A stretch of 36,141 nt of DNA, taken from NCBI GenBank assembly GCA_020723935.1, contig DYHY01000011.1, positions 1-36,141 on the forward strand. Direction: 5' to 3'. The notes below the pieces were generated by a model, which did no database searches, was not told the DNA's origin, and worked only from the letters and a program-made list of their open reading frames with translations. The DNA comes from Candidatus Micrarchaeum sp. Its GTDB lineage: Archaea; SpSt-1190; DYHY01. Of the stretch, positions 17,640 through 28,141 are shown piece after piece; the first letter of the stretch is position 1; every line of letters begins with the position of its first letter. The translations under genes were made by a program, and so were the position numbers.

Positions 17640-18180
17640 GACACATCACCTTTTTTTCGCTTGAAATCCGCGACGCGATCCGCAACCGCGCGCACGGACA
17701 CCCTCGCAGGCAGGTCATCGGGATTTTCCGGAAAAGGCGGCACGCAGATCGCCTGCAAGCCGCTTTTTTTATTGTGTTTTCGGGTTTCGCGCATCGTCGG
17801 CCACCAGATGACTGGCGGCTTCGGACGCGCTTATGTCCGAAGGGACTTTTTCACGTCTTGAGGGCGTCAAAATTTGTGACGTCCATAATGGAGACGTGAC
17901 AATAACGGCCCTGGGCCATATTGACGGTCCAGGAGGGGCCAACCTGACGAGCGCTGACGAGCGGCCTTTGGTTGGTTAGCCCAGTCTCCATTCTAGTGGA
18001 TATACTTCCCTGGAGGGGGTATTTTAATCTTTCCGTTGCCACTGGAAATATTTCCCGAATAACTGTTTCACTTGGAACAAATGAACTGCGCCGTGTTCCT
18101 GGCAAGACAGCGGGGGGGCTCCGCGGACCGCCTCATCGCCCCGTTCCCCCGCTTTCGCTTCGCGCCGGCCGCCTGGCCGA

Positions 18181-18668
18181 CTAGTAGCTCCCGCTCCACT
18201 GGCAGGTGCTCTCGTACCTTGCCACGGTGAGCCTCCCCAGCGCAGAGGCCTGCGCCCCAGAGAGCCGCTCCTCCACCTGCGCGTACACCGCGGCCCGCAG
18301 GCCCCCTGCCTCGGTCGCCGCCTCGCATAGGAAGCCACGGGCTTCCGAGAGGATCGTCTCTCTCGCCTCCCCGTCCGGAAGGCCGGCGGACTGCCCGGCC
18401 ATACCGCTCCAGTATTCCTCCATCCTCCCGACAGGTCGCGCAGGACGGATTCGGCGTCCCTGTGCGCGTACACGACCTTGACGCTGTCGCAGATGGAGCG
18501 CTCCTCGATGCGTCAGCCCATCCTCGTCCCCCGCGTGTCGAAATCCTTGTACGAGAGATGCACGTGCAGAGGCCGGAAACCCTTCTCCAGGCTTTCGGCA
18601 AACCTCGCGACCCACCCCTCCTTCGTGAGCTCCCGCTCGCCGCGGCGAAGCTTCCTACGCTCCGCCAT
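18181..18668 (-). pseudogene. Unknown protein gene disrupted by an in-frame TGA and a frameshift
   Basis: MAERRKLRRGERELTKEGWVARFAESLEKGFRPLHVHLSYKDFDTRGTRMG*RIEERSICDSVKVVYAHRDAESVLRDL | GRMEEYWSGMAGQSAGLPDGEARETILSEARGFLCEAATEAGGLRAAVYAQVEERLSGAQASALGRLTVARYESTCQWSGSY. Confidence 0.5.
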
Positions 18669-19032
18669 CCGGCACCCCTCTTCCTGTTCCTTCGCTTTCC
18701 GATCTCATTTCTTCGTCATCACTGTTTCCTTTCAGGGCTCGCGCCCGCTCTACTGTCCCGCGAAAAAGAAGTGCGAGTGGACAGAACGCAAAAATACTGA
18801 CCATCATCGCAGCCCTTGGCCGGAGGGGCTTGCAAGGCCGCGTCGCCGGTTGAGGCAGCGAAAACCTAGAGGGTAAAGCTATACCCCGGGGTGAAGTAGA
18901 ACCGTCCGCCCGTCTTCCCCGGTGCTTTTCCCATGCGCGGTCCCCAGCTTGCCCCGTTTTTCTATTTAAGTTTTCCGTCACCCGCCGCGCGGACAGCATT
19001 GTTTATTAGTCGGGCAATGCGCCCTCCGCCGC

Positions 19033-20169
19033 ATGGACGCCGAAACCCGGGCCACGCTCATCGGGAAGGAGCCAACCGAGGAGATAATCACGCGCGAGGA
19101 CCTCCTTGATCTTCTCAGGACTAACGAGCATCCCCTCGCCTACGACGGCTTCGAGCCGTCCGGGACGCTGCACATCGGGAGCGCGCTCATGCGCGCGATA
19201 AAGGTGCAGGACATGCTCGAGGCCGGATGCAGGTTCACGCTCTGGGTCGCCGACTACCACGCGATGATCAACAACAAGTATGGCGGGGACCTTGAGAAGA
19301 TCCAGAAGGCAGGGAACTACTTCGCGCACGGTTGGTACTCGTGCGGGATAGACCCCAAGAAGGTGGAGATTAAGTGGGTCTCGGACGTCGTCAAGGATCC
19401 GGAATACTGGAAGCTCGTGATACAGGTCGCGAGGAACGCCACGATCGCGCGCATGAACCGCTGCCTCACGATAATGGGGAGGAAGGAGGGGGAGCTGCAG
19501 GAGTCGGCGAGCCTCATCTACCCGGCGATGCAGGTGGCAGACATCTTTTACCTGGGCATCGACATCTGCCAGCTGGGCCTGGACCAGAGGAAGGCGAATA
19601 TCCTCGCGCGCGAGATCGCGCCGAAGCTAGGCCTCAAGAAGCCCGTCTGCGTGCACCACCACATGCTCGCCGGCCTCACGGGGCCCGCGACGCAGGTGGT
19701 CGGCATGCCCGCGGGCAAGGCGAAGGCTGGGGCGATGGGTGGAGAGTTCGACGAGAACGTGGGGATCAGCGAGCAGATATCGATGAAGATGAGCAAGTCA
19801 AGGCCCGCGACGAGCATCTACATCCACGACACGCCGGAGGAGATATCCACCAAGCTCAAGGGGGCCTACTGCCCGGAGAAGGTCGTCGAGGGGAACGGGG
19901 TCCTGGAGCTGTGCAGGTACATAATATTCAGGAAGCAGGCGGAGATGGCGGTCAAGCGGCCCGAGAAGTTCGGCGGGAACGTGTCGTTCGCCTCCTACGC
20001 GGAGCTGGAGGCCGCCTACGTCGCGGGCAAGCTCCATCCGATGGATCTCAAGGGAGCCGTCTCGTCGTCGCTCGCGAAAATCCTCGAGCCGTCGCGCAGG
20101 TATTTCGAGACCAACGCTGAGGCGAGGGAGCTCCTCGCCGAGATAAGGTCTTTCCAGATAACGAGGTAA
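19033..20169 (+). CDS. tyrS: Tyrosyl-tRNA synthetase
   Basis: YDGFEPSGTLHIGSALMRAIKVQDM (HIGH-type), QLGLDQRKANILARE, MKMSKSRP (KMSKS). Confidence 0.95.
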   Translation: MDAETRATLIGKEPTEEIITREDLLDLLRTNEHPLAYDGFEPSGTLHIGSALMRAIKVQDMLEAGCRFTLWVADYHAMINNKYGGDLEKIQKAGNYFAHGWYSCGIDPKKVEIKWVSDVVKDPEYWKLVIQVARNATIARMNRCLTIMGRKEGELQESASLIYPAMQVADIFYLGIDICQLGLDQRKANILAREIAPKLGLKKPVCVHHHMLAGLTGPATQVVGMPAGKAKAGAMGGEFDENVGISEQISMKMSKSRPATSIYIHDTPEEISTKLKGAYCPEKVVEGNGVLELCRYIIFRKQAEMAVKRPEKFGGNVSFASYAELEAAYVAGKLHPMDLKGAVSSSLAKILEPSRRYFETNAEARELLAEIRSFQITR

Positions 20170-20190
20170 GGTTCTTTCAGAACAGAAAAA

Positions 20191-23100
20191 TCAGCTGTGC
20201 GCGTTCAAGGACAACTTTTCTTTAACGCCTATCGTCATGCGAGAGCACGAAAATGGCAGATAGTCCGGGTCGCAGCGGCCGTCGGGGATGGTCTGCAGGT
20301 CGGGGCAGATCCGGTCGGCAGACCAGGAGGGGCAGATGAGGGAATCCTCGGAGCCGTCGCAGAGGCCGTTGTTGTTGCACTGGCAGTCGGGGTCTTGGTT
20401 CCTTCCGCAGTCCGGGTCGCAGACGGCGTCCTGGGCGCCGTCGCAGTATCTATCGGGCGAGCCGGAGGGGCAGTCCTGCGGGCAGGAGAGTTGGTTTTCG
20501 CTGGCGTCGCAGAGGCCGTTGCGGTTGCAGAAGCTTTCCGAGAGATTCCTGGAATAACGCGACTGCGATGTGTTGGCCGCCATAGAGACGTCCAATATAG
20601 CGGCATCTTGAACGATTGGGACATACGGCAGAATCGTCGACAGATCGGAGTCTGTTCCTTCGGTTGGAAGCGGAAGAGAAAACGTCAGGTTGAATAAGGA
20701 TTCTGAAGCGTTTGAGGCACGGAGGGACGGGCGTACGTTCCGTTAACATCCTGTGGCTGCGCTTCCGGAAGATAGACTTCCACGGGCTTCGCCGAAAGGA
20801 GAGTCGTGGAACCCGTGCTGCGGTCTACCTGCATATACAATGAATAGGCTGCTACAAGCGTCCCTGTAGGGGCATTTTCTGCGTTCCAGAAGCTGTCGTT
20901 TATGACCTTCAGATTTACTTCGTTGAACTCCTTTGAGTGGTACCTAGGAGGAGTGATATTGATTGTGGCAGTGTCCAGACCCATTATATCTGTGGCTCGG
21001 TATTCAGAAAGGTCGGTCGTTATGTCGTTCGGGTAACCGTCGCCGTTTCTGTCGTCTAGAATTATCGGGTTGCCAAAGCAATTGGGATCTCCCCCACTTC
21101 CAGGTACTAAGCAAATGGAGGTGCAAATTAGGCAGCTTGCACGCTTTATCTCCATAAATTGGGTTTTTCGTGTATTCTTCGTGCAGTCCCCAGGTGTGCC
21201 TCAATTCGTGGGGCAGGGTAGTTCCTGACAAGAAGTCTGGTTGGGCAAGCGAGCTCCAACTCCCTATTTTCCTGGAATAATCGTCATCAACCATGATACG
21301 CCATTTGCCGATATCAGTATAGCCGCCAATATCGCTGATGTTCGAGGTCTGCCAGTCGTCCGCGGAATCAAGGCCTATCAGCCGCAATTTACCGGGACCA
21401 TTCTGAGCACCGACCAATTGGAATTCAGTCGAAGTAAAGCATGCCTGAAAAGCATCAAGGTTTACTGGCGAGTATCCGTTATCTAGCTCTATCATGCAGT
21501 TCGTACTGAGCGGCACGACCTTCACCCGCTCGATCATCTCCGCGCGGTTCAGGGAAGTTATCTTCTGGAACACCTTTTCTATCAACTTGTCAATCAGGTT
21601 CTCCTTTATCCAGCGCTCGAATTTCCCGTCGGAGATCTCGGATATGGCGTCAACCGGCCGCGGGTAGTTCACCGGCACCGCGAATATGGGAAAGTCCTTG
21701 TCCCGGTCGAGGACGAGGAACTGGACCTTGGCGCCCGCGTTCTCGGAGCGAGTTGTAATGGAAAGGCTGAACGAGTTGTTCGCGTCCGTCGAGAAGTTCA
21801 GGCGCGTCCAGTTCGACCAGCAGGGGACGTGCTAGGCTCTGTTGAAATCCTCCCACTCCCGCGGGAAGACGGTGTTACCGGAGGAGAACTTGAAATAGGC
21901 GCTGGAGCCGTTCGGGGCGACCCGGACGAAGACAGACCTGTTCCCGAGGTTTGCGGCGTCTATTGTCTTCCTGAGAGTGACCGTGGAATAGGGGGGAAGC
22001 GTGAGGTTAGTGATCGCGAAGGCGGTTCCGCCCAGCTCGTTCTCGTAGTTGATCTCGGCGAAGGTGCCGTTAGCCATGTAGACGTTGTCTATCTCGGGGC
22101 AGGATGCCTGCCGGGAGCCCTCCTGCCAGCAGATCTTCTGGGTCGTGTCCAGGTCGTTGAGCCGCGTGATGTGGGCATCGCGGAGGGAGACGCAGGTCCC
22201 GTCGGCGGCAAGGTAGGAGACGTCGAGGTCGCAGCCGGTCTCCGCGTATTCCGCCGGATTGACCGGATCGGTCCCGCCCCCGAAGCCCGGGCCGCGCTGG
22301 CCGATGGAGAAGACGGTGGTCTCGCTCCAGTCGCCGCCCGCCCAGTTGGAGGCTGAGCTGTTGGCCGTCCCGCCGTTCATGTAGAGGGCCACGACGACGG
22401 AATAGTTGGTGGAAAGGTCGTTTATCGAATCCAGGGGCAAGCTGAAGTAGATAGCGGGGCGTCCTCCGGGCACTCCCGGCGGGGCGTCTCGACCCGAGCT
22501 TTCAATCTTTGTGTCTCGTTGTCGGCGTTGCTCGACCATTCGAGGATCTGCTCGCCGCCCCCTTGGCTCAGGGCCGTCACGCTGAGGATGAAGACATGGA
22601 TGTAATCGGCGCTCACCCAGGTCCTGGGCGTGTCTAGGAGGAAAGGTATGACGATCCCCAGCTTGCCGTTATTCTTGTAGAAGCTCATCCTGCCGAAGAG
22701 GGGGATGGAGACGTTCACCTTAAGGGGCCGATCGAGGACAATCTGACCCTGCGGGCGGTTCCAGACGGAATACCCTGAGGTGTGGCGGAAGCCTGCCGGG
22801 CCCGCCGCCCAGTTTATCGCGAGGTTCCCGCCGAGGGCGATGTAGTCATTCCCAGAGGGGTCGACGGAAGTTCCGTTCAGGTTGAGGAAGGAGGAGACGC
22901 AGTGGACATCCGAAGCACTGCAATCCGCGCCTATGTAGCCGGGATACAGGCTGTGATTCACGAGGGCCGAATCGCCGTGGAGCCAGGCCGGCTGGGGGAG
23001 GAGGGTGGAAGGGCCGGGGGAATTGAGGGAGAGGAGGACGGTCTGGCCGCCGATGCTCGCGTTCGCTAATTTCATCATGAGCTGGCTGTCGCGGTAGACG

Positions 23101-23841
23101 TCGACGACCGGGACCTCCGTCTGCACTTGCGAGAGGTTGGTCTTGCCATTCGCGGTCGCGTAGACCTCGACGCGGTCGAAGACGGGCTGGGTCGCGTTGA
23201 AGACGAGGCTGGCCTAGCTCCCGGTGGCTTGGCCGTTGGATACCGCGCACGAGGCCGTGCCCTGGCAGGACCACTGGAAGGCCGCGGTGTTCGGGGCGCG
23301 GACTGGTCCGAGATTATCGCGAAGGCGAGGTAGGGGGACGCTATCACGTAGGAGGGGCCGGAGAAGAGGAAGAGGGAGGCGTTGCTTATCATCTGGGCGC
23401 CCGTGGGGCAGGCGGTTCCGGCGGAAGTGTTGGAGTTGATCTGGCCCGTCGTGAGGTAATTCAGCCTGACCGGGGTCGAAGCGTTCTGGACGCCGGCGAA
23501 GATTGCGCGCATGCAGCCGTAGGGGTTCCCCCCCAGCTCTGCGCGTAGCGCGGCGCGAGGGCGAGGTTATGGATGATTGCGCCGCGGAGGCTTGTCACGT
23601 TGAAATAATAGGTGTTTTTGCGGAACGAGCATCCGGACCTGGAGCCGAAGGTGCCTATGAGGTTCATGCCGGTGCCGCACTGGCTCGCCGTCACGTCGGT
23701 CGGCCCTTGCCAGGTCCTGGTGCCGCTGCTCGTCAAGTTGCCTTGGAAATATGAGGAGAATGTGGGGAGGACAAAAGGAAAGAGAAGGTTGAGGCGAAAA
23801 TGACTAAAAGTGAGATGCGCCGGAGTGTTGGCCCCACGCAT
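20191..23841 (-). pseudogene. Large secreted surface protein with metzincin-like protease segment and C-terminal Cys-rich repeats; multiply disrupted as given
   Basis: Collinear reverse-strand ORFs read as one ~1200-codon protein with five frame changes and two in-frame TAGs (21832-21834, 23214-23216). HELRHTWGLHEEY (21172-21210), DIMG (20979-20990), FCNRNGLCDASENQLSCPQDC-type repeats. Confidence 0.65.
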
Positions 23842-23928
23842 CAGCCGGTTGCGGCCCGGATTATAAGCGGTTGCGAGGTAGGACGAAAAAAAGCCAAAAA
23901 TATCTTCAGTGATTGGTTGAGTTTTGCT

Positions 23929-26130
23929 TTATTTCATGTTTGCCGAAACTGTCCTGCTGTCGTCTATCACGAGCGCCGTCAGGTCCCCGATGGGGACGTT
24001 GTAGAAGTTCCCATTGCCCATTCCCGCCAGCTCCCTGGCAAGGGCCTCCCCCTCCTCGTTCAGCGCGATTCCGGCCACCGATATCGTCACCCCGGCGTCC
24101 GCGGCCTTCTGCGCCTCGTCCTTGGCGTCCTCCGCCGGCGCCTCGCCCTCCGTGGGGAGGCCGTCCGTGACGAGGAGTATGTGCTTTGCGGATGCGCCGC
24201 CAAGGTCCCGCAGCATCGTCGCGGCCAGCGAGATCGCGCGCGAGATGGAGGTGGTCCCTCCCGGCGTGAGCGCCACTATCTTCTCCGCGAAGACTGGAAG
24301 GTCTTCTGAATCCGAGAACCCGCAGATTATCTCGGGCTCCTTGCGGAAGGATATCACGGCGACGCGGTCGGCCGTCCCGACCGAGACCGCGGCGAGGCCT
24401 ATCGCGGCGCGCTTGCACGCGTCTATCTTCTCCGCGCGCATGCTCCCGGACGAGTCCAGGACGAACATAAAATCCACACCGCTCCTCTTGGTCATCTCCA
24501 CCGATCGCAGGTCCGATCGGTGCAGGCTCGTCCTCCCGCGCCGCACGGCGATCGACACGCTCTTCTTAGGGGAGATGTGCCTGTAGGAGTGGCCCTTGGA
24601 GAAGGGGATCGTGAGCTCTATCTTCTCCTCGGCCCCCTTCTCCTTGGCCTCGTGCGAGCCCGCGCCCAGCTTCGAGAGGATCTCGAGCTCGTCCTTGAGC
24701 GTCTCCTCGGCTATCGATTCCAGGGCCCTCTTGGAAAGACCGCCGTCCTTGAGTATGAAACCCTCGCGCTTGAGGCCCGTGGCGGTCTTCTCTATCCTTT
24801 CCGAGAGGCGCGAGACGTTCTCTATCTTGCCCTCCATGCGCGAGAGGGTGGAGATCGGTAGGCCCGTCAGGCCCTCGAGGAGATCCTCGCCGAAGGTCCC
24901 TATCGCCGAGTCCATCCCGAAGACTATGGAGCGCGCGACGAAGACGGCGTTCACGCCGCCTATCCCGCGGTTGTTCATCTGGCGCAGGAGCGGGCCGTAG
25001 CTACCAGAAGGCTTGTCGGGTCGCTTGGCTTCATTTTCAGAAAATTCCGGTCGCTTGTTTTCAGCATCATCGTCTGGAGAAGTGTCCTTTCCCTTCTTCT
25101 CGTCCGGAGGGGGACGCCCGACAGCCCTCTCGACGATGGACTCGACGACGGCCGCGTTCTCCGTGGAATGGCGGAACTTGGGCGAGAGCCTGATCCTGTG
25201 GTCGAGGACCGAATGCACCGCCGCGCGGATGTCCTCGTCCGTTGCATTCTTCCGTCCCGAAACCAGGGCGTTCGTCTGCACGCGCTCGTAGAGGCCGATC
25301 GAGGCGCGCACGCCGGCGGGCCGCTCGACCCTCTCGTCGTTCCTCGTCGCGCGAACGATCGCGACTATCCTCTTCGCTATCTCGTCGGGGACGGAGACTC
25401 CTGCGAACTTCGAGGATTTCTCGACTATTATCTCGCGCTCCATCTCCGCCGTCTCGGGGTACGTCATGTCGACGACGTCGAAGCGGTCCAGGAGCGCCTC
25501 GGAGAGCTTCTCGGTCCCGGCGGACTCCTTGGGGTTCATCGTCGCTATCAGTATGAAGTCGGTCGGATAGTCGACCTCGTAGCCGGCGATCGTCACGCGC
25601 CCCTCCTCGAGGACCTGCAGGAGCGCGTTCTGGAGGCGCTCGGGGCACCGGTTTATCTCGTCGAAGAAGAGAACGCCGCGGTGCGCTCGAAGGATTTTGC
25701 CCGGCGTGAATGCCTTGGGGTTCCTCGGCCCGAACTCGAGGGCCTTGATGGGGTCGATGTCCCCGAGGAGATCCTCTGCCTGCAGGTCCGGCGAGCCCTG
25801 CACGCGTATGAACCTGTGCGCGCCGTCGGAGAAGGAGGACTCCAGCTTCCCGCCCTCCGCCTTCCTCTTGAGGCAGGAGGGGCAGACGGGCTCGTCCGGA
25901 TCGCAGTTGAACTGGCAGTCCCTGACGACCCTGGCCTTGGGGAGGAGCGATGCCACGGAGCGCGCGAGGGTGGTCTTCCCGACGCCCGGATAGCCGAGAA
26001 TGACGACGTGGCGCCCGGCGAGGAGGGCGGAAAGGACCGCCTTCTTCGCCTTGGCCTGGCCAAGTATCTCCGGGAAAACCTCCTTGCTTCCCTCTATCTT
26101 CTTCCTGAGATTTTCGGCAAGAGTGTCCAT
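23929..26130 (-). CDS. MoxR/ChlI-type AAA+ ATPase fused to VWA domain (Mg-chelatase-like)
   Basis: VVILGYPGVGKTTLAR Walker A, GVLFFDEINRCPERLQNALLQVLEEGRVTIAGYEV Walker B; C-terminal DFMFVLDSSGSMR MIDAS; Cys cluster CQFNCDPDEPVCPSC after Walker A. Confidence 0.9.
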   Translation of the reverse strand: MDTLAENLRKKIEGSKEVFPEILGQAKAKKAVLSALLAGRHVVILGYPGVGKTTLARSVASLLPKARVVRDCQFNCDPDEPVCPSCLKRKAEGGKLESSFSDGAHRFIRVQGSPDLQAEDLLGDIDPIKALEFGPRNPKAFTPGKILRAHRGVLFFDEINRCPERLQNALLQVLEEGRVTIAGYEVDYPTDFILIATMNPKESAGTEKLSEALLDRFDVVDMTYPETAEMEREIIVEKSSKFAGVSVPDEIAKRIVAIVRATRNDERVERPAGVRASIGLYERVQTNALVSGRKNATDEDIRAAVHSVLDHRIRLSPKFRHSTENAAVVESIVERAVGRPPPDEKKGKDTSPDDDAENKRPEFSENEAKRPDKPSGSYGPLLRQMNNRGIGGVNAVFVARSIVFGMDSAIGTFGEDLLEGLTGLPISTLSRMEGKIENVSRLSERIEKTATGLKREGFILKDGGLSKRALESIAEETLKDELEILSKLGAGSHEAKEKGAEEKIELTIPFSKGHSYRHISPKKSVSIAVRRGRTSLHRSDLRSVEMTKRSGVDFMFVLDSSGSMRAEKIDACKRAAIGLAAVSVGTADRVAVISFRKEPEIICGFSDSEDLPVFAEKIVALTPGGTTSISRAISLAATMLRDLGGASAKHILLVTDGLPTEGEAPAEDAKDEAQKAADAGVTISVAGIALNEEGEALARELAGMGNGNFYNVPIGDLTALVIDDSRTVSANMK

Positions 26131-26235
26131 CGAGCACCTTTTCGGGCCGGAGACATGGTCCGGGGACCTTTATTTGCTTTCCCAGGGCAGCCCGGCTGGC
26201 GAGAGGATTATAAACGCGCAAAAAGGGCCACAGGC

Positions 26236-26904
26236 ATGGCGAAGCCCAAGAAAGGGAAAACGCATACCAGGTCAGTCTCCCGCAAGAGAACCCCCTCAAG
26301 CTCCCTGGCGGCGGGCTCGGGGAAGCTCGTCCTGATACTGGGCCCCTCTGGCGTCGGGAAGACTGCGGTCGTCACCCAGGCTCTCGCGGGCATGGAAGGC
26401 AAAGTCGACGTCGTCAACTTCGGGCATATCACCCAGGAGGTCGTTGGCGCGGACAGGGACAAGTTCAGGCGCGAGGCCACGGTCGAGGAGTTCAGGGGGA
26501 TGCAGAGGAAGGTCGCGAGGAGGATAGCCTCGATGGCGGGCTCCAGCGGCAAGATACTGATCGTCACGTCACACTCGGTGATGTTCCGCGAGGCCGGGTT
26601 CGTCCCGGGCTTCCCCAAGTGGGTGCTCGACGAGATGGACGTCAAGCTCATCGTCCTCATCTCCGCCCTCCCCGAGGACATCGCGGCGAGGAGGTCCTCG
26701 GACGCCGTGGCGGGGAAGACGGAGGGGCGCACGCGCGACGAGGTGCCCATCTGGACGATACTTGCCGAGCAGGACGTCGGGCGAGGCGTCGCGTATGCCT
26801 ATTCCATGTATTCGGGCGCGATCGTGAAGGAGATAGTCAACAAGCAGGGGAAGCTGGAGAAATCGGCACTCGCGCTGAAGAAGGCGCTGGAAAGCCTCCT
26901 CTGA
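26236..26904 (+). CDS. adkA: Archaeal AdkA-type adenylate kinase
   Basis: KLVLILGPSGVGKTAVVTQAL; VDVVNFGHITQEV; KILIVTSHSVMFREAGFVPGFPKWVLDEM; TATA-like attataaacg ~26 nt upstream. Confidence 0.8.
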   Translation: MAKPKKGKTHTRSVSRKRTPSSSLAAGSGKLVLILGPSGVGKTAVVTQALAGMEGKVDVVNFGHITQEVVGADRDKFRREATVEEFRGMQRKVARRIASMAGSSGKILIVTSHSVMFREAGFVPGFPKWVLDEMDVKLIVLISALPEDIAARRSSDAVAGKTEGRTRDEVPIWTILAEQDVGRGVAYAYSMYSGAIVKEIVNKQGKLEKSALALKKALESLL

Positions 26905-27320
26905 TGGAAAAGAGGCGCCCGATACTCGCCGCAGCCGTCGTCGTGCTGTCGCGCGGCTCCGTCCTCCTCCTGAAGAGGAGAGAGGGGAACTTCTCCAGAT
27001 GGTGGGAATGCCCCGGCGGAGCCTTCGAGTTCGGCGAGGGCCTCGCTGAGGCGGCTGCAAGGGAGCTACGGGAGGAGACCGGGATACGGGCGCGCAAGGG
27101 GGACCTGGCGTTCGCGGCTTTCATGGAATCCAAGAGCAGCAAGGCGCACGTCGTCTTCGCGTTCTTCAGGACGGCCCTCGGGAAGAGGCCAAAGGGCATA
27201 ATCCATCCGGAGCATTCGGCCGCGGGAGGGTTCCCCGTCGGGAGGCTTCCGGGCAAGACCAAGCCCAACAACAGGCGGGCGATAATACTGGCGCTGAAGG
27301 AAAGGAAGGGAAAAAGATGA
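26904..27320 (+). CDS. Nudix hydrolase with intact Nudix box
   Basis: GGAFEFGEGLAEAAARELREETGI; TGATG overlap with adkA. Confidence 0.85.
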   Translation: MEKRRPILAAAVVVLSRGSVLLLKRREGNFSRWWECPGGAFEFGEGLAEAAARELREETGIRARKGDLAFAAFMESKSSKAHVVFAFFRTALGKRPKGIIHPEHSAAGGFPVGRLPGKTKPNNRRAIILALKERKGKR

Positions 27321-27898
27321 GAGGGAGCAGGGAAGGAAACGATCGGCGGAACAACCAAGAGCGTCAGCCCGGCGGGAGGGGGCGGGATTTCAGATTCCAG
27401 AAGGACAGACCTTCTTCGGGCGGACGGGGGCCCCCGCCAAGGAAGGCGAAGATGCCGCCGTCCCCGCCGAGGGGATCGTTCTCCGTCGTGGCGACGGTGA
27501 TAATATTCTCGGAAGGCTCGATCCTCCTCGTCAAGCGCAGGGCGAGCGAGACGTGGGACTGCCCGTACGGGACGGTGGATCCGGACCTCCCGATGGCGGC
27601 CGCCGCTGTGAGGAAGCTCTTCCTGGAGACGAGCCTGCGGGCGACGCCGGAGATGCTGCGGTTCTCCTCGCTCTTGGAGTCCGTCGACAGGGCGAGGAAG
27701 GTGCACTGGCTCTACCCGCACTTCGTCGTGAAGCTCCGCGGGATGCCCAGGCCTCGCCTAGCGGACGAGGAGGCGCAGTGGCGCTGGTTCTCCCTGGCGG
27801 ACCTCCCGGCCGAGAGGAGCCCGATGAACAGGCGGGCGGTGTCCATCGCCTTCCCCAAGGAGACGCGGGAGCGGCGCAGCGGCGAGAAGCAAGATTAA
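27317..27898 (+). CDS. Nudix-fold protein with degenerate Nudix box and RG-rich N-terminal extension
   Basis: MRGSREGNDRRNNQERQPGGRGRDFRFQKDRPSSGGRGPPPRKAK extension; GTVDPDLPMAAAAVRKLFLETSLRA in place of GX5EX7REUXEEXGU; ATGA overlap with the preceding Nudix gene. Confidence 0.7.
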   Translation: MRGSREGNDRRNNQERQPGGRGRDFRFQKDRPSSGGRGPPPRKAKMPPSPPRGSFSVVATVIIFSEGSILLVKRRASETWDCPYGTVDPDLPMAAAAVRKLFLETSLRATPEMLRFSSLLESVDRARKVHWLYPHFVVKLRGMPRPRLADEEAQWRWFSLADLPAERSPMNRRAVSIAFPKETRERRSGEKQD

Positions 27899-27928
27899 AA
27901 AAGGCCCGCGGGGGCGGGCGGGAAACAC

Positions 27929-27999
27929 GCGGCCATAGTCTAGTGGTAGGATATGAGCTTCCCAAGCTTAGGACCCGGGTCCGAATCCCGGTGGCCGCA
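27929..27999 (+). tRNA. tRNA-Gly (anticodon CCC)
   Basis: Acceptor GCGGCCA/TGGCCGC, anticodon arm TGAGC-TTCCCAA-GCTTA, T-arm CCGGG-TCCGAAT-CCCGG. Confidence 0.95.
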
Positions 28000-28058
28000 C
28001 TCGCTTTGCCTCGACTCGCCGTAGCTTGTGTTCATCCGCAAAGCGAGTGGACTTACTT
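27983..28058 (+). repeat. 76-bp direct repeat copy 1 (tRNA-Gly 3' end plus flank)
   Basis: GAATCCCGGTGGCCGCACTCGCTTTGCC...GGACTTACTT, identical to 28142-28217. Confidence 0.95.
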
Positions 28059-28141
28059 CGCCTCCTTACCAGTCGGCTCAGCCGCACTATCGATCCGGGT
28101 CCCTGAGGGCTTGCTTTGCCCAAAGTCCCGCGGAGGCGGGG

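Noticed and set aside
17851-18105. Minus-strand 84-aa ORF MPGTRRSSFVPSETVIREIF...
   Set aside because: The plus-strand frames of the same segment look more protein-like; this one is probably antisense noise.
8162-23216. Genome-wide TAG recoding (pyrrolysine-like) to explain in-frame ambers
   Set aside because: TAG is the natural terminator of many intact genes here (e.g. 2698, 9258, 15142, 29974, 30477), and no pylT/pylS is visible; nonsense mutation or sequencing error is simpler.
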